Position numbers and translations under genes: made by a program. A stretch of DNA of 64,000 nucleotides from Pseudomonas sp. ANT_H12B (lineage in GTDB: Bacteria > Pseudomonadota > Gammaproteobacteria > Pseudomonadales > Pseudomonadaceae). Each line of letters opens with the position of its first letter. Positions within the stretch are counted from its first letter, which is position 1. Shown piece by piece: positions 41,457 to 49,724 of this stretch. The stretch covers positions 62,001-126,000 of the forward strand of contig NZ_VOBI01000011.1 in assembly GCF_008369325.1 (NCBI RefSeq), written 5' to 3'. The notes beneath the pieces were generated by a model. The model searched no databases, was not told the DNA's origin, and saw only the letters and a list, made by a program, of their open reading frames with translations.

Positions 41457-42088
41457 ACGGCCCAGTTCCCCAAATCAATGTCGCGATAGCTGGCCGGCAT
41501 TCGGCTCAGCGTGTGGTGAGTGGTCAACACCACCATGCCGCCCCGCTCGCAGTGCGCGGCCAGGTGTTCTTCGAGCTGCGCCACGCCTTGTTTGTCGAGC
41601 GCGGTGAACGGCTCATCAAGAATCCACAAGGATGGACTATCCAGGTACAACCGCGCCAACGCGACGCGACGTTGCTGGCCTGCGGACAGCGTGTGGCAGG
41701 GAACATCCTCGAAACCGCGCAGTCCGACCGCCACCAGCGCTTGCCGGATCGCCTCTTGGGAAGCCGGTTGATGCAGGGCGCAGAGCCAACTGAGGTTTTC
41801 CTCGGGGGTCAGCAGATCCTTGATGCCGGCGGCATGACCGATCCACAGCAGGTTGCGGGCCAGCTCACTGCGTTGCTCGCCCAGTGGCTGACCGTTCAAC
41901 AATACCTGACCGGCGGTCGGCTGCATCAGACCGGACAACAAACGCAGCAAACTGGTCTTGCCACTGCCGTTGGGGCCGCTGATCTGCAACATTTCGCCAC
42001 TGGCCAGTCTCAATTCGAGATTTTCGAAGAGCAGCCGAAGGTCTCGCTCACAGGCAAGGGCAACGGTTTGCAGGACAGGACTGGTCAA
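41453..42088 (-). CDS. ccmA: Heme exporter ATPase CcmA
   Basis: 211 residues, an ABC ATPase with Walker A GPNGSGKTSLLRLLSGL, signature LSAGQQRRVALARLYL and Walker B LWILDEPFTALD. First gene of the leftward ccm cluster, overlapping ccmB by ATGA. Confidence 0.94.
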   Translation of the reverse strand: MTSPVLQTVALACERDLRLLFENLELRLASGEMLQISGPNGSGKTSLLRLLSGLMQPTAGQVLLNGQPLGEQRSELARNLLWIGHAAGIKDLLTPEENLSWLCALHQPASQEAIRQALVAVGLRGFEDVPCHTLSAGQQRRVALARLYLDSPSLWILDEPFTALDKQGVAQLEEHLAAHCERGGMVVLTTHHTLSRMPASYRDIDLGNWAV

Positions 42089-42228
42089 GAGATCTCGGGC
42101 CTTTAAGGTTCAAGTCGGCAGTGGAGCGGCCGCTAAAGAGATGCAGGATAAATGCATTGGCGGCTCGTTCTAAGGAGCTGGATCAAGTTTATGAAATGTT
42201 TTCAGCGTCCCGGATACATCGGGGCCGC

Positions 42229-42258
42229 ATTATACATGCCATGCCCTACTCTAAAGAG
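42229..42258 (-). promoter_or_regulatory. Candidate ccm promoter
   Basis: A perfect -10 box TATAAT (minus strand, 42234-42229) is followed at a spacing of 17 by a poor -35 (TCTTTA). It would give a leader of about 130 bases before ccmA. Confidence 0.35.
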
Positions 42259-42285
42259 GGCAATTTCCTCAGGTTGTGACCGCGT

Positions 42286-43860
42286 ATGACAGGCGAAATG
42301 AACATCCTCCCACTACCGCAGACCGCGTCTGCGCCCTCACGTGCGCAGGCAGTGAGTGGAGAGCTGCTCAAATTACTGACGCCGATGGAAGGCCTGATTA
42401 CTGCCGGCCAGACTGCCCGGGGCGAAGTGCTGTCGCTCAAGCAGGCCGATCAGACCTTTCAATTGCTGCTTAAGGTCACCCTCGACAGTGGCCGTCAGAC
42501 CACGGTCCAGGCCACCAGCAATCAGCCGCTGCCTCAAGGCACCAGCCTGGCGATTACCCAGCCATCGGCGGGCAATCTGGCGGTCACGGTCCAACAGGCG
42601 ATCGCCTCAAGCGTTGCCAGCCTCACCCGCCTCGACACTGCACAACTGCCGGTCGGCACCCTGCTGCAAGGCAAAGTGCTGACTTCCCAGGTGATGCCGC
42701 AAGTGCCGGGCCAGCCGACGGTCTTTCGCTCGTTGGTGAGCCTGCTCAACACAGCGCTGAGCGGCAGTACCCTGAGCATCGACAGTCCGCAGCCGCTGCG
42801 CATCGGCACCTTGTTGAGCGCGATGGTGCAAGACACGCAGACCTTGAAGTTCGTGCCGTTGAGCAGCCGCCAGGAACAATTGGCCGTGACGCAGCAACTG
42901 GTCAGCCAACAAAGCCGCCAGGGTTCGCTGGACGGCTTGATCAAGCTTCTGCAAAACCTGCCGGCATCGGACCAGACTTCCAGCGACCTGCGCGCCGCCG
43001 TCGACAAGCTGCTCGCCGGCCTGCCCGATGTCCGGCAACTCAGCACGCCCAAAGGCCTGGCCCTGGCGTTGGCCAACAGCGGAATGTTCCTGGAAAGCAA
43101 ACTGCTCGCCGGACAAACCCCCACGCTTGCCCCGGACATGAAGGGTGATCTGCTCAAGCTGATCGCCCAACTGACACCGGCACTGCCGACCAACACCAAT
43201 CTCAACGCGATTATTGCCGCCAACACGCTGGCCCAGGCCATGCCGAGTTTCGTGCGCAGCGCCCTCGGCATGCTCGGACAGGTCAGCGCAAAACCGCTGC
43301 CGACCAGTTTCCCGCTCCCCAAACGTCTGTTGCAGAGCCAGGACGGTGAAAGCGATCTCGAACACTTGCTGCGTTTGGCGGCGGCGGCAGTTTCGCGCCT
43401 GCAAAGCCATCAGTTGTCGAGCCTGGAGCAGACCGGCGTCACCGATGACGGTCGGTTGATGAGCACCTGGCAACTGGAAATCCCGATGCGCAATATGCAG
43501 GACATCGTGCCGTTGCAGGTCAAGTTCCAGCGTGAAGAAGCCCCTGAGAAAGAGCAGCAAAACGAACGTCGTGACGAACGCGAGCCCAAACAACAATTGT
43601 GGCGCGTCGAGCTTGCATTCGACATGGAGCCTTTGGGACCGTTGCAAATTCAGGCGCAACTGATCAAAGGCAGCCTGTCCGGCCAGTTGTGGGCCGAACG
43701 TCCTTACACCGCCAGCCTGATCGAAAGCAATCTGGCCAGTTTGCGCGACCGTTTGTTGTCATCTGGCCTGAACGTCGGCGATCTCGATTGCCACCTCGGT
43801 ACGCCACCGCAAGGTGCAAAAACCCGCCTCGAACAACGCTGGGTCGACGAAACCGCATGA
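42286..43860 (+). CDS. FliK-like hook-length control domain protein
   Basis: 524 residues. A long glutamine-, serine- and leucine-rich N-terminal part with no recognised domain is followed by a C-terminal Flg_hook domain (about 400-515): VPLQVKFQ...LWRVELAFDMEPLGPLQIQAQLIKGSLSGQLWAERPYTASLIESNLASLRDRLLSSGL. FliK proteins measure hook length and switch export specificity via FlhB. In Pseudomonas the main fliK sits elsewhere near fliL/fliM, so this is a second FliK-type protein. Overlaps the FhlB-like gene by ATGA. Confidence 0.82.
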   Translation: MTGEMNILPLPQTASAPSRAQAVSGELLKLLTPMEGLITAGQTARGEVLSLKQADQTFQLLLKVTLDSGRQTTVQATSNQPLPQGTSLAITQPSAGNLAVTVQQAIASSVASLTRLDTAQLPVGTLLQGKVLTSQVMPQVPGQPTVFRSLVSLLNTALSGSTLSIDSPQPLRIGTLLSAMVQDTQTLKFVPLSSRQEQLAVTQQLVSQQSRQGSLDGLIKLLQNLPASDQTSSDLRAAVDKLLAGLPDVRQLSTPKGLALALANSGMFLESKLLAGQTPTLAPDMKGDLLKLIAQLTPALPTNTNLNAIIAANTLAQAMPSFVRSALGMLGQVSAKPLPTSFPLPKRLLQSQDGESDLEHLLRLAAAAVSRLQSHQLSSLEQTGVTDDGRLMSTWQLEIPMRNMQDIVPLQVKFQREEAPEKEQQNERRDEREPKQQLWRVELAFDMEPLGPLQIQAQLIKGSLSGQLWAERPYTASLIESNLASLRDRLLSSGLNVGDLDCHLGTPPQGAKTRLEQRWVDETA

Positions 43861-44186
43861 GAAACCCCAACGCCCCACGCCAGGCCATCGCGCTCAAATA
43901 CGACGGCACCCACGCACCTACCCTCACGGCCAAAGGTGACGAGGAACTGGCCGAAGCCATTCTCAAGATTGCCCGCGAATGTGAAGTGCCGATCTACGAA
44001 AACGCCGAGTTGGTGAAACTGCTGGCGAGGATGGAACTGGGGGACAGTATTCCGGAGGCGTTGTATCGCACGATTGCCGAGATCATCGCGTTTGCCTGGA
44101 ACCTGAAGGGCAAATTCCCTGAAGGGCAGGATCCGGATGCGCCGATGGTCGAGAAAGATATCACCGATCGCGGCGACGACTACTGA
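43857..44186 (+). CDS. Free-standing FlhB C-terminal domain (FhlB-like export switch protein)
   Basis: 109 residues with no membrane helices. It aligns with the part of FlhB that follows the self-cleaved NPTH: here RQAIALKYDGTHAPTLTAKGDEELAEAILKIARECEVPIYENAELVKLLARMELGDSIPE versus YAVALKYDPDKGGAPMLIAKGSDFLALKIREIAVANEVLLLESPALARSIYYSTELEQEIPG in the FlhB of this window. NPTH is replaced by NPNAPRQ. It is translationally coupled to the FliK-like gene. A role as a spare switch fragment is inferred from known FhlB proteins. Confidence 0.85.
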   Translation: MRNPNAPRQAIALKYDGTHAPTLTAKGDEELAEAILKIARECEVPIYENAELVKLLARMELGDSIPEALYRTIAEIIAFAWNLKGKFPEGQDPDAPMVEKDITDRGDDY

Positions 44187-44215
44187 TCGTTCCCACGCAG
44201 AGCATGGGAACGATC
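44185..44215. repeat. Short GATCGTTCCCACGC inverted repeat between convergent genes
   Basis: GATCGTTCCCACGC, a 4-base loop, then GCATGGGAACGATC. It starts within the stop codon of the FhlB-like gene and ends 12 bases before the DUF2802 gene stop. Probable bidirectional terminator. Confidence 0.75.
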
Positions 44216-44226
44216 TCTGACAGGCA

Positions 44227-44619
44227 TCAGTTCTTGTGCAGCTTACGCATCAACTCCGCCTCAGCCTGGGTCAACCCGCAAGACTGAGTCAGCTCATTAA
44301 CGGTAGCGCCCATCCCGACCAATCGCGCCGCCTGGGCAAACGACAGGCTCGACGGGTCGCGCTGTTCCAGCTGCGCCAGTTTGTCCGGCAATGGCCCGAC
44401 CACCGCGCGCAGTTCGTGCAGGTCTTCACCCATGCGCACGTTGCCGCTCTGGTAGTCGTCGACGCGCTTGGCCAGCTCCTTGATGCGCTGATCGCGCAGC
44501 GCATCGCCCTGAGCCTGTTGCGCGGCAATCAGCCGTTGGCCGCGTATGTACGCCAGAAACATCGCCAGCGTGCCTGCCCAAAACAGGAACAGGACAATGA
44601 CTGCAACCTCAAGAATCAA
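44227..44619 (-). CDS. DUF2802 protein
   Basis: 130 residues. One N-terminal membrane helix (about 3-22), a coiled coil (about 30-75) and a short C-terminal helix-turn-helix-like part (ARLVGMGATVNELTQSCGLTQAEAELMRKLHKN). DUF2802 proteins sit at the end of chemotaxis/flagellar operons in Pseudomonas; function unknown. Its start abuts the cheW stop. Confidence 0.82.
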   Translation of the reverse strand: MILEVAVIVLFLFWAGTLAMFLAYIRGQRLIAAQQAQGDALRDQRIKELAKRVDDYQSGNVRMGEDLHELRAVVGPLPDKLAQLEQRDPSSLSFAQAARLVGMGATVNELTQSCGLTQAEAELMRKLHKN

Positions 44620-45105
44620 TCAGATGTTCTCCAGATCCGACCATTCTTCTTCGCTCATCATCTTGTCGAGCTCGACCAGGATCAGCAGTTCGTTGTTCTT
44701 GTTGCACACGCCTTGAATGAACTTGGCGGATTCTTCGTTACCGACGTTCGGCGCGGTTTCGATTTCCGACTGACGCAGGTAAACCACTTCGGCGACGCTG
44801 TCGACCATGATTCCGACGACTTGTTTGTCGGCTTCGATGATGACGATTCGGGTGTTGTCGCTGATTTCGGCATTCATCAGGCCGAAGCGCTGACGGGTGT
44901 CGATCACGGTGACCACGTTACCGCGCAGGTTGATGATGCCCAGGACGTAGCTTGGGGCACCCGGGACCGGGGCAATTTCGGTGTAACGCAGGACTTCCTG
45001 AACGCGCATCACGTTGATGCCGTAGGTTTCATTGTCCAGTTTGAAGGTCACCCATTGCAGGATCGGATCTTCAGAACCTTTTGCATTCGTCGCTTGATTA
45101 CTCAT
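44620..45105 (-). CDS. cheW: Chemotaxis coupling protein CheW
   Basis: 161 residues filling a CheW domain: ILQWVTFKLDNETYGINVMRVQEVLRYTEIAPVPGAPSYVLGIINLRGNVVTVIDTRQRFGL. It bridges receptors and CheA in the array. The last che gene before DUF2802. Confidence 0.94.
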   Translation of the reverse strand: MSNQATNAKGSEDPILQWVTFKLDNETYGINVMRVQEVLRYTEIAPVPGAPSYVLGIINLRGNVVTVIDTRQRFGLMNAEISDNTRIVIIEADKQVVGIMVDSVAEVVYLRQSEIETAPNVGNEESAKFIQGVCNKNNELLILVELDKMMSEEEWSDLENI

Positions 45106-45192
45106 ACCCTGACCCTCGAAAAACCGCTTCTGGCGGTGTGTGTTCTGTAGGCGGCATTCAACAATGCCGTCGCATACTTGTTATGTCGGCAG

Positions 45193-46062
45193 CTATGTCG
45201 GTTTGTGTAGCGGCTTGCTGCCGCCCATGTGCTTTGCCCCGCCGCTGGCGATCAACTCGGCCAGTGCGGAAACGTCCAGCAGCGCACACATGTGCTCAAT
45301 CACCGTGCCGGCGAGCCATGGCCGCTGACCTCGATGACTTCTCCATTTGATTTCGTTCGGGTTCAGGCGCAACGAGCGACTGACTTGATGCACCGCCAGC
45401 CCCCACTCGTAGCCCTGAACCGAAATGACGTACTGCAGGCCCTGACGGAAATCGTCGCGATAACGGTCCGGCATGACCCAACGTGCGGTATCCAGCACTT
45501 TCAGGTTGCCGGCCTGACTCGGCAGGATCCCGAGGAACCATTCCGGCTGACCGAACAGCGGCGTCAGCTCGTGACCGGCCAACGAATAAATCGAGCCCAG
45601 GCACACCAGCGGCACCGCCAGGGTCAACCCGGCAACATCGAACAACAGGCATTCGAACGGCTCGGCGGCCCATGCCGGACGGCCGTCGGTTTCCACCGGT
45701 GGCGGCGTGTTGCTGGGTGGCAGATGAACTTCGACCACCGGCGGCACCAAGGCTTGCAGCAGCGGCGCAATCGTCAAGACCGGTGCAAGTACCGGTGCTG
45801 GTGCTTCGATCACGGCGACCGGCGCTTTCGCTACGATTGGCGCAACCACTGGCGCGGCGACGACGGCAGATTTCTGCGCATCGCGGGCCTGTTCTTCCAG
45901 CACCGCCGCCTGGAATTCGTCCAGAGCAGCTTCAGCCTCCACAACCTCGGGCAGCGCCTCGACTTCCGGCGGCAACTCTTCGGTCGCCTCCATCAGCAAG
46001 CTGTCCAGATAAGACTGGAGCGCCAGTTGCGGACGCGAGGTGATTTTTACCGGCCGGTTCAT
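45193..46062 (-). CDS. parP: CheW-domain protein ParP (array localisation)
   Basis: 289 residues. A proline- and alanine-rich N-terminal part (about 1-130) leads to a C-terminal CheW-like domain (ECLLFDVAGLTLAVPLVCLGSIYSL...GNLKVLDTARWVMPDRY). The gene is one base from the ParC ATPase, the arrangement known for ParC/ParP, which place chemotaxis arrays at the pole and hold CheA there. Start at 46062 (MNRPVKITSRPQLALQSYLD). Confidence 0.82.
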   Translation of the reverse strand: MNRPVKITSRPQLALQSYLDSLLMEATEELPPEVEALPEVVEAEAALDEFQAAVLEEQARDAQKSAVVAAPVVAPIVAKAPVAVIEAPAPVLAPVLTIAPLLQALVPPVVEVHLPPSNTPPPVETDGRPAWAAEPFECLLFDVAGLTLAVPLVCLGSIYSLAGHELTPLFGQPEWFLGILPSQAGNLKVLDTARWVMPDRYRDDFRQGLQYVISVQGYEWGLAVHQVSRSLRLNPNEIKWRSHRGQRPWLAGTVIEHMCALLDVSALAELIASGGAKHMGGSKPLHKPT

Positions 46063-46063
46063 C

Positions 46064-46852
46064 TCACGCCACCTGCGGGACAAGTTGTGCGGCCAGCAAA
46101 TGCTTGAGCAGTGCGCGGTACGCGAGAACGCCACGGCTTTTACCGTCGAACTGCGAAGGCGTCACGCCGGCACGGCTGGCATCACGCAAGCGGGTGTCGA
46201 CGGGAATGTAGCCCTGCCAGATGTCTTCCGGGTACTTGTCGCGCAACACCCGAAGCGTGCTGAGAGAAGCCTGCGTGCGACGGTCGAACAGGGTCGGCAC
46301 GATGCTGAAGGGCAGCGCCTGTTTGCGCGAACGGTTGATCATCGCCAGGGTATTGACCATGCGTTCCAGACCTTTGACCGCCAGGTGTTCGGTCTGCACC
46401 GGGATCACCAACTGCTGGCTCGCCGCCAAGGCATTGACCATCAGCACACCAAGCAACGGCGGACTGTCGATCACCGCGTAATCGAAGTCCTGCCACAACT
46501 GCGCCAGGCTCTTGGCGATCACCAGGCCCAAACCACTCTGGCCCGGCGACTGGCGTTCAAGGGTCGCCAGTGCAGTGCTCGACGGCAACAGGGAAATATT
46601 GTCGTGACTGGTGGGCATCAACAACTGACCAGGCAAGCCTTGCGGCACGCTGCCCTTGTGCAGGAAAAGGTCGTAGCTGCTGTGTTCCAGGCTGTCGGGG
46701 TCGTAACCGAAGTAGCTGGTCATAGAGCCGTGAGGATCGAGATCGACCACGACCACGCGCTTGCCCGCCTCGGCCAGTAAACCGGCTAAAGCGATAGAGG
46801 AAGTGGTTTTACCGACCCCACCCTTTTGATTGGCGACTGCCCAGACTCTCAT
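46064..46852 (-). CDS. parC: ParA-type ATPase ParC for chemotaxis array positioning
   Basis: 262 residues. The deviant Walker A is VANQKGGVGKTTSSIALAGLLAE, with VVVDLDPHGSMTSYFGYDPD and YAVIDSPPLLGVLMVNALAA. It belongs to the ParA/MinD family and localises the array to the cell pole with ParP. Not a chromosome-partition ParA, because it sits between motD and parP. Confidence 0.85.
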   Translation of the reverse strand: MRVWAVANQKGGVGKTTSSIALAGLLAEAGKRVVVVDLDPHGSMTSYFGYDPDSLEHSSYDLFLHKGSVPQGLPGQLLMPTSHDNISLLPSSTALATLERQSPGQSGLGLVIAKSLAQLWQDFDYAVIDSPPLLGVLMVNALAASQQLVIPVQTEHLAVKGLERMVNTLAMINRSRKQALPFSIVPTLFDRRTQASLSTLRVLRDKYPEDIWQGYIPVDTRLRDASRAGVTPSQFDGKSRGVLAYRALLKHLLAAQLVPQVA

Positions 46853-46895
46853 TCGGATTGTTCCTCCCGGTCGAACCGGTCGACCGAGAAATAGC

Positions 46896-47789
46896 TCAAC
46901 GTATTAATGCGGGTGACGGAGAATTGACGGCGCTCTCTCGTACCGGCGACTTGACCGGGGTCGGTGCAGTTTGTGTGCCAGCACGCTTCAACGCGGCATC
47001 GGGTTGCGCTTTAGCGGTTCCGGTACCGGTAAGGCTGCGACGTACATCGAGATTTCGTGACACCACCAGCACGACGCGACGGTTGCGTGCCCGGCCCTCA
47101 GCAGTGGCGTTGTTGGCTACCGGCTGGAATTCGCCGTAACCCACCGACGCCAGACGACCGGGGTTCACGCCCTGCATCGCCAGCATGCGCACGATGCTCG
47201 CCGAGCGGGCCGAGGACAGCTCCCAGTTAGTCGGGTACTGCGCGGTGCGGATCGGTTGATCGTCAGTGAAACCTTCGACGTGGATCGGGTTGTCGAACGG
47301 CTTCAGAATCACGGCGACTTTGTCGATGATGTTGAACGCGATGTCGCTGGGCATGGCGTCGCCACTGCCGAACAACAGGCTGGAATTGAGTTCGATCTCG
47401 ACCCACAGTTCGTTGCCGCGAATGGTCATCTGGTTGGAGCTGATCAGGTCGCCGAACGCCGCGCTGATGTCATCGGCGATGCTTTTGAGCGGATCGTTGG
47501 CGGCCTGGGCGATGCCGGCGTCGATCTGCTCGCTGTCTTTAACCAACGGTTTGGCCGGGGTCACGGTCTTCGGTCGTTCATCACCGATCGGGATCGGCTT
47601 GAGGGCACGATCCGAATCGGTGAACACGCCGATCAACGCTTCCGAGATGACCTTGTACTTGCCTTCGTTGATCGAAGAGATCGAATACATCACCACGAAA
47701 AAGGCGAACAGCAACGTGATGAAGTCAGCGTAGGAAACCAGCCAACGTTCATGGTTTACATGTTCTTCAGGTTGCCGACGTCGAGCCAT
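46896..47789 (-). CDS. motD: Flagellar stator protein MotD (MotB-like)
   Basis: 297 residues. One N-terminal helix with RWLVSYADFITLLFAFFVVMYS, carrying the proton-binding aspartate, and a C-terminal OmpA domain (VEGFTDDQPIRTAQYPTNWELSSARSASIVRMLAMQGV) for peptidoglycan. With MotC it powers swarming in viscous media in Pseudomonas. Confidence 0.94.
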   Translation of the reverse strand: MARRRQPEEHVNHERWLVSYADFITLLFAFFVVMYSISSINEGKYKVISEALIGVFTDSDRALKPIPIGDERPKTVTPAKPLVKDSEQIDAGIAQAANDPLKSIADDISAAFGDLISSNQMTIRGNELWVEIELNSSLLFGSGDAMPSDIAFNIIDKVAVILKPFDNPIHVEGFTDDQPIRTAQYPTNWELSSARSASIVRMLAMQGVNPGRLASVGYGEFQPVANNATAEGRARNRRVVLVVSRNLDVRRSLTGTGTAKAQPDAALKRAGTQTAPTPVKSPVRESAVNSPSPALIR

Positions 47790-47804
47790 AGTCCATTACC
47801 CCCA

Positions 47805-48545
47805 TCAATCCATGAAGCCCTGAAGCTTCAACTCAATAGAGCGAGGGTTTTCACCTTCGGCGATCGACAAAATGCCTTCCAGCAACATTTCGCGATAACG
47901 CGACTGCCGCAAAGCGACGGACTTGAGTTTGGCGGCAATCGGCAGCAGCACCAGGTTGGCACTGGCCACGCCATAGATGGTGGCGACGAAGGCCACGGCA
48001 ATGCCGCTGCCCAGCTGCGATGGATCGGCCAGGTTGCCCATGACGTGGATCAGGCCCATCACCGCACCGATGATGCCGATGGTCGGCGCGTAGCCGCCCA
48101 TGCTTTCGAAGACTTTGGCGGCTTCGATGTCGCGGCTTTCCTGGGTGTAGAAATCCACTTCAAGGATGCTGCGAATCGCTTCCGGCTCGGCGCCGTCCAC
48201 CAACAGTTGCAGACCTTTGCGCGAGTAGCTGTCGGGTTCGGCGTCGGCCACCCCTTCCAGACCGAGCAGACCTTCCTTGCGCGCGGTCAGGCTCCAGTTC
48301 ACCACGCGATCGATGCCGCCGGCCAAATCAACACGCGGAGGAAACAGGATCCAGGCGAGGATCTGCATGGAACGCTTGAAAGCGCTCATCGGCGATTGCA
48401 GCAACGCCGCACCGACGGTCCCGCCGATCACGATCAACGCCGCCGGACCATTGGCCAGGGCGCCGAGGTGACCACCTTCAAGGTAGTTGCCGCCGATGAT
48501 GGCGACGAACGCCATGATGATCCCGATAAGACTCAGAACATCCAT
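47805..48545 (-). CDS. motC: Flagellar stator protein MotC (MotA-like)
   Basis: 246 residues with four membrane helices. MDVLSLIGIIMAFVAIIGGNYLEGG begins the protein, and the large cytoplasmic loop has the basic and acidic residues that contact the rotor. GYAPTIGIIGAVMGLIHVM and GSGIAVAFVATIYGVASANLVLLP form the last helices. Its start overlaps the cheB stop (TGATG). Confidence 0.94.
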   Translation of the reverse strand: MDVLSLIGIIMAFVAIIGGNYLEGGHLGALANGPAALIVIGGTVGAALLQSPMSAFKRSMQILAWILFPPRVDLAGGIDRVVNWSLTARKEGLLGLEGVADAEPDSYSRKGLQLLVDGAEPEAIRSILEVDFYTQESRDIEAAKVFESMGGYAPTIGIIGAVMGLIHVMGNLADPSQLGSGIAVAFVATIYGVASANLVLLPIAAKLKSVALRQSRYREMLLEGILSIAEGENPRSIELKLQGFMD

Positions 48546-49675
48546 CAGATACAAGCCTCGATCAGGTGCCTGCCGATATCGTCCAGGCCGTACACCGCGT
48601 CGGCGAGTTCGGCTTTGACGATGGCCATCGGCATGCCGTAGATCACGCAGCTGGCTTCATCCTGAGCCCAGATCGAGCTGCCACCTTGCTTGAGCAGACG
48701 TGCGCCTTCACGACCGTCGGCGCCCATGCCGGTCAGTACAACCGCCAGAACTTTGTCGCCGTAGGACTTGGCCGCCGAACCGAAGGTAATGTCGACGCAC
48801 GGCTTGTAGTTCAGACGCTCGTCGCCCGGGAGAATTTTCACCGCGCCACGGCCGTCGATCATCATCTGTTTGCCACCCGGTGCCAGCAGCGCCATGCCCG
48901 GACGCAGGATGTCGCCATCCTCGGCTTCCTTGACGCTGATGCGGCAGAGCTTGTCCAGACGCTCGGCGAAGGCCTTGGTGAAAGCGGCCGGCATGTGCTG
49001 GATCAACACGATCGGTGCCGGGAAGTTGGCCGGCAACTGAGTCAGAACCCGTTGCAAGGCAACCGGCCCACCAGTGGACGTACCGATAGCCACCAGTTTG
49101 TAGGCTTTGCGTTTCGGCGCTGGCGACGATGGGCTGGCCGCATGGCTGCGAGCAGGAATCGGCGCAGGAGCCGGACGTGCAGGCGCGCTGCTGCCATAAC
49201 TGCCGACGCTCGAAGGCGCAGGTGTCGGGGCGGGGGCAGCGACGGGGGCCGGGGCAGCGTAGGTGCTGACACGACGGTTACTGCGCGAGATGCTGAGAAT
49301 CTTCTCGCACAGCAGTTGTTTGACCTTCTCCGGGTTGCGCGAGATGTCTTCGAAATTCTTCGGCAGGAAATCCACCGCGCCGGCGTCCAGCGCATCCAGG
49401 GTGACCCGGGCGCCTTCGTGCGTCAGTGAGGAGAACATCAATACCGGGGTCGGGCAGCGCTGCATGATGTGCCGCACTGCCGTGATGCCATCCATCATCG
49501 GCATCTCGTAGTCCATGGTGATCACGTCTGGCTTGAGGGCCAGCGCCTGATCGATCGCCTCTTTTCCGTTGGTCGCCGTGCCGACGACCTGGATATTTGG
49601 ATCCGCTGAAAGAATTTCCGAGACGCGGCGGCGGAAAAACCCCGAATCATCCACCACCAGGACTTTGACTGCCAT
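48545..49675 (-). CDS. cheB: Protein-glutamate methylesterase CheB
   Basis: 376 residues. Receiver domain with D55 (LKPDVITMDYEMPMMDG) and D9-D10; an alanine/proline linker (about 140-185); then the methylesterase with the serine in LVAIGTSTGGPVALQRVL, histidine in IVLIQHMPAAFTKAFAERLD and the aspartate in TGMGADGREGARLLKQ. It demethylates receptors when phosphorylated by CheA. ATG at 49675 is used. Confidence 0.96.
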   Translation of the reverse strand: MAVKVLVVDDSGFFRRRVSEILSADPNIQVVGTATNGKEAIDQALALKPDVITMDYEMPMMDGITAVRHIMQRCPTPVLMFSSLTHEGARVTLDALDAGAVDFLPKNFEDISRNPEKVKQLLCEKILSISRSNRRVSTYAAPAPVAAPAPTPAPSSVGSYGSSAPARPAPAPIPARSHAASPSSPAPKRKAYKLVAIGTSTGGPVALQRVLTQLPANFPAPIVLIQHMPAAFTKAFAERLDKLCRISVKEAEDGDILRPGMALLAPGGKQMMIDGRGAVKILPGDERLNYKPCVDITFGSAAKSYGDKVLAVVLTGMGADGREGARLLKQGGSSIWAQDEASCVIYGMPMAIVKAELADAVYGLDDIGRHLIEACI

Positions 49676-49724
49676 AAACACTCCGTTAGACGGAGCGAGG
49701 CTCAGTCGCCCCGCTCCACCAGAA

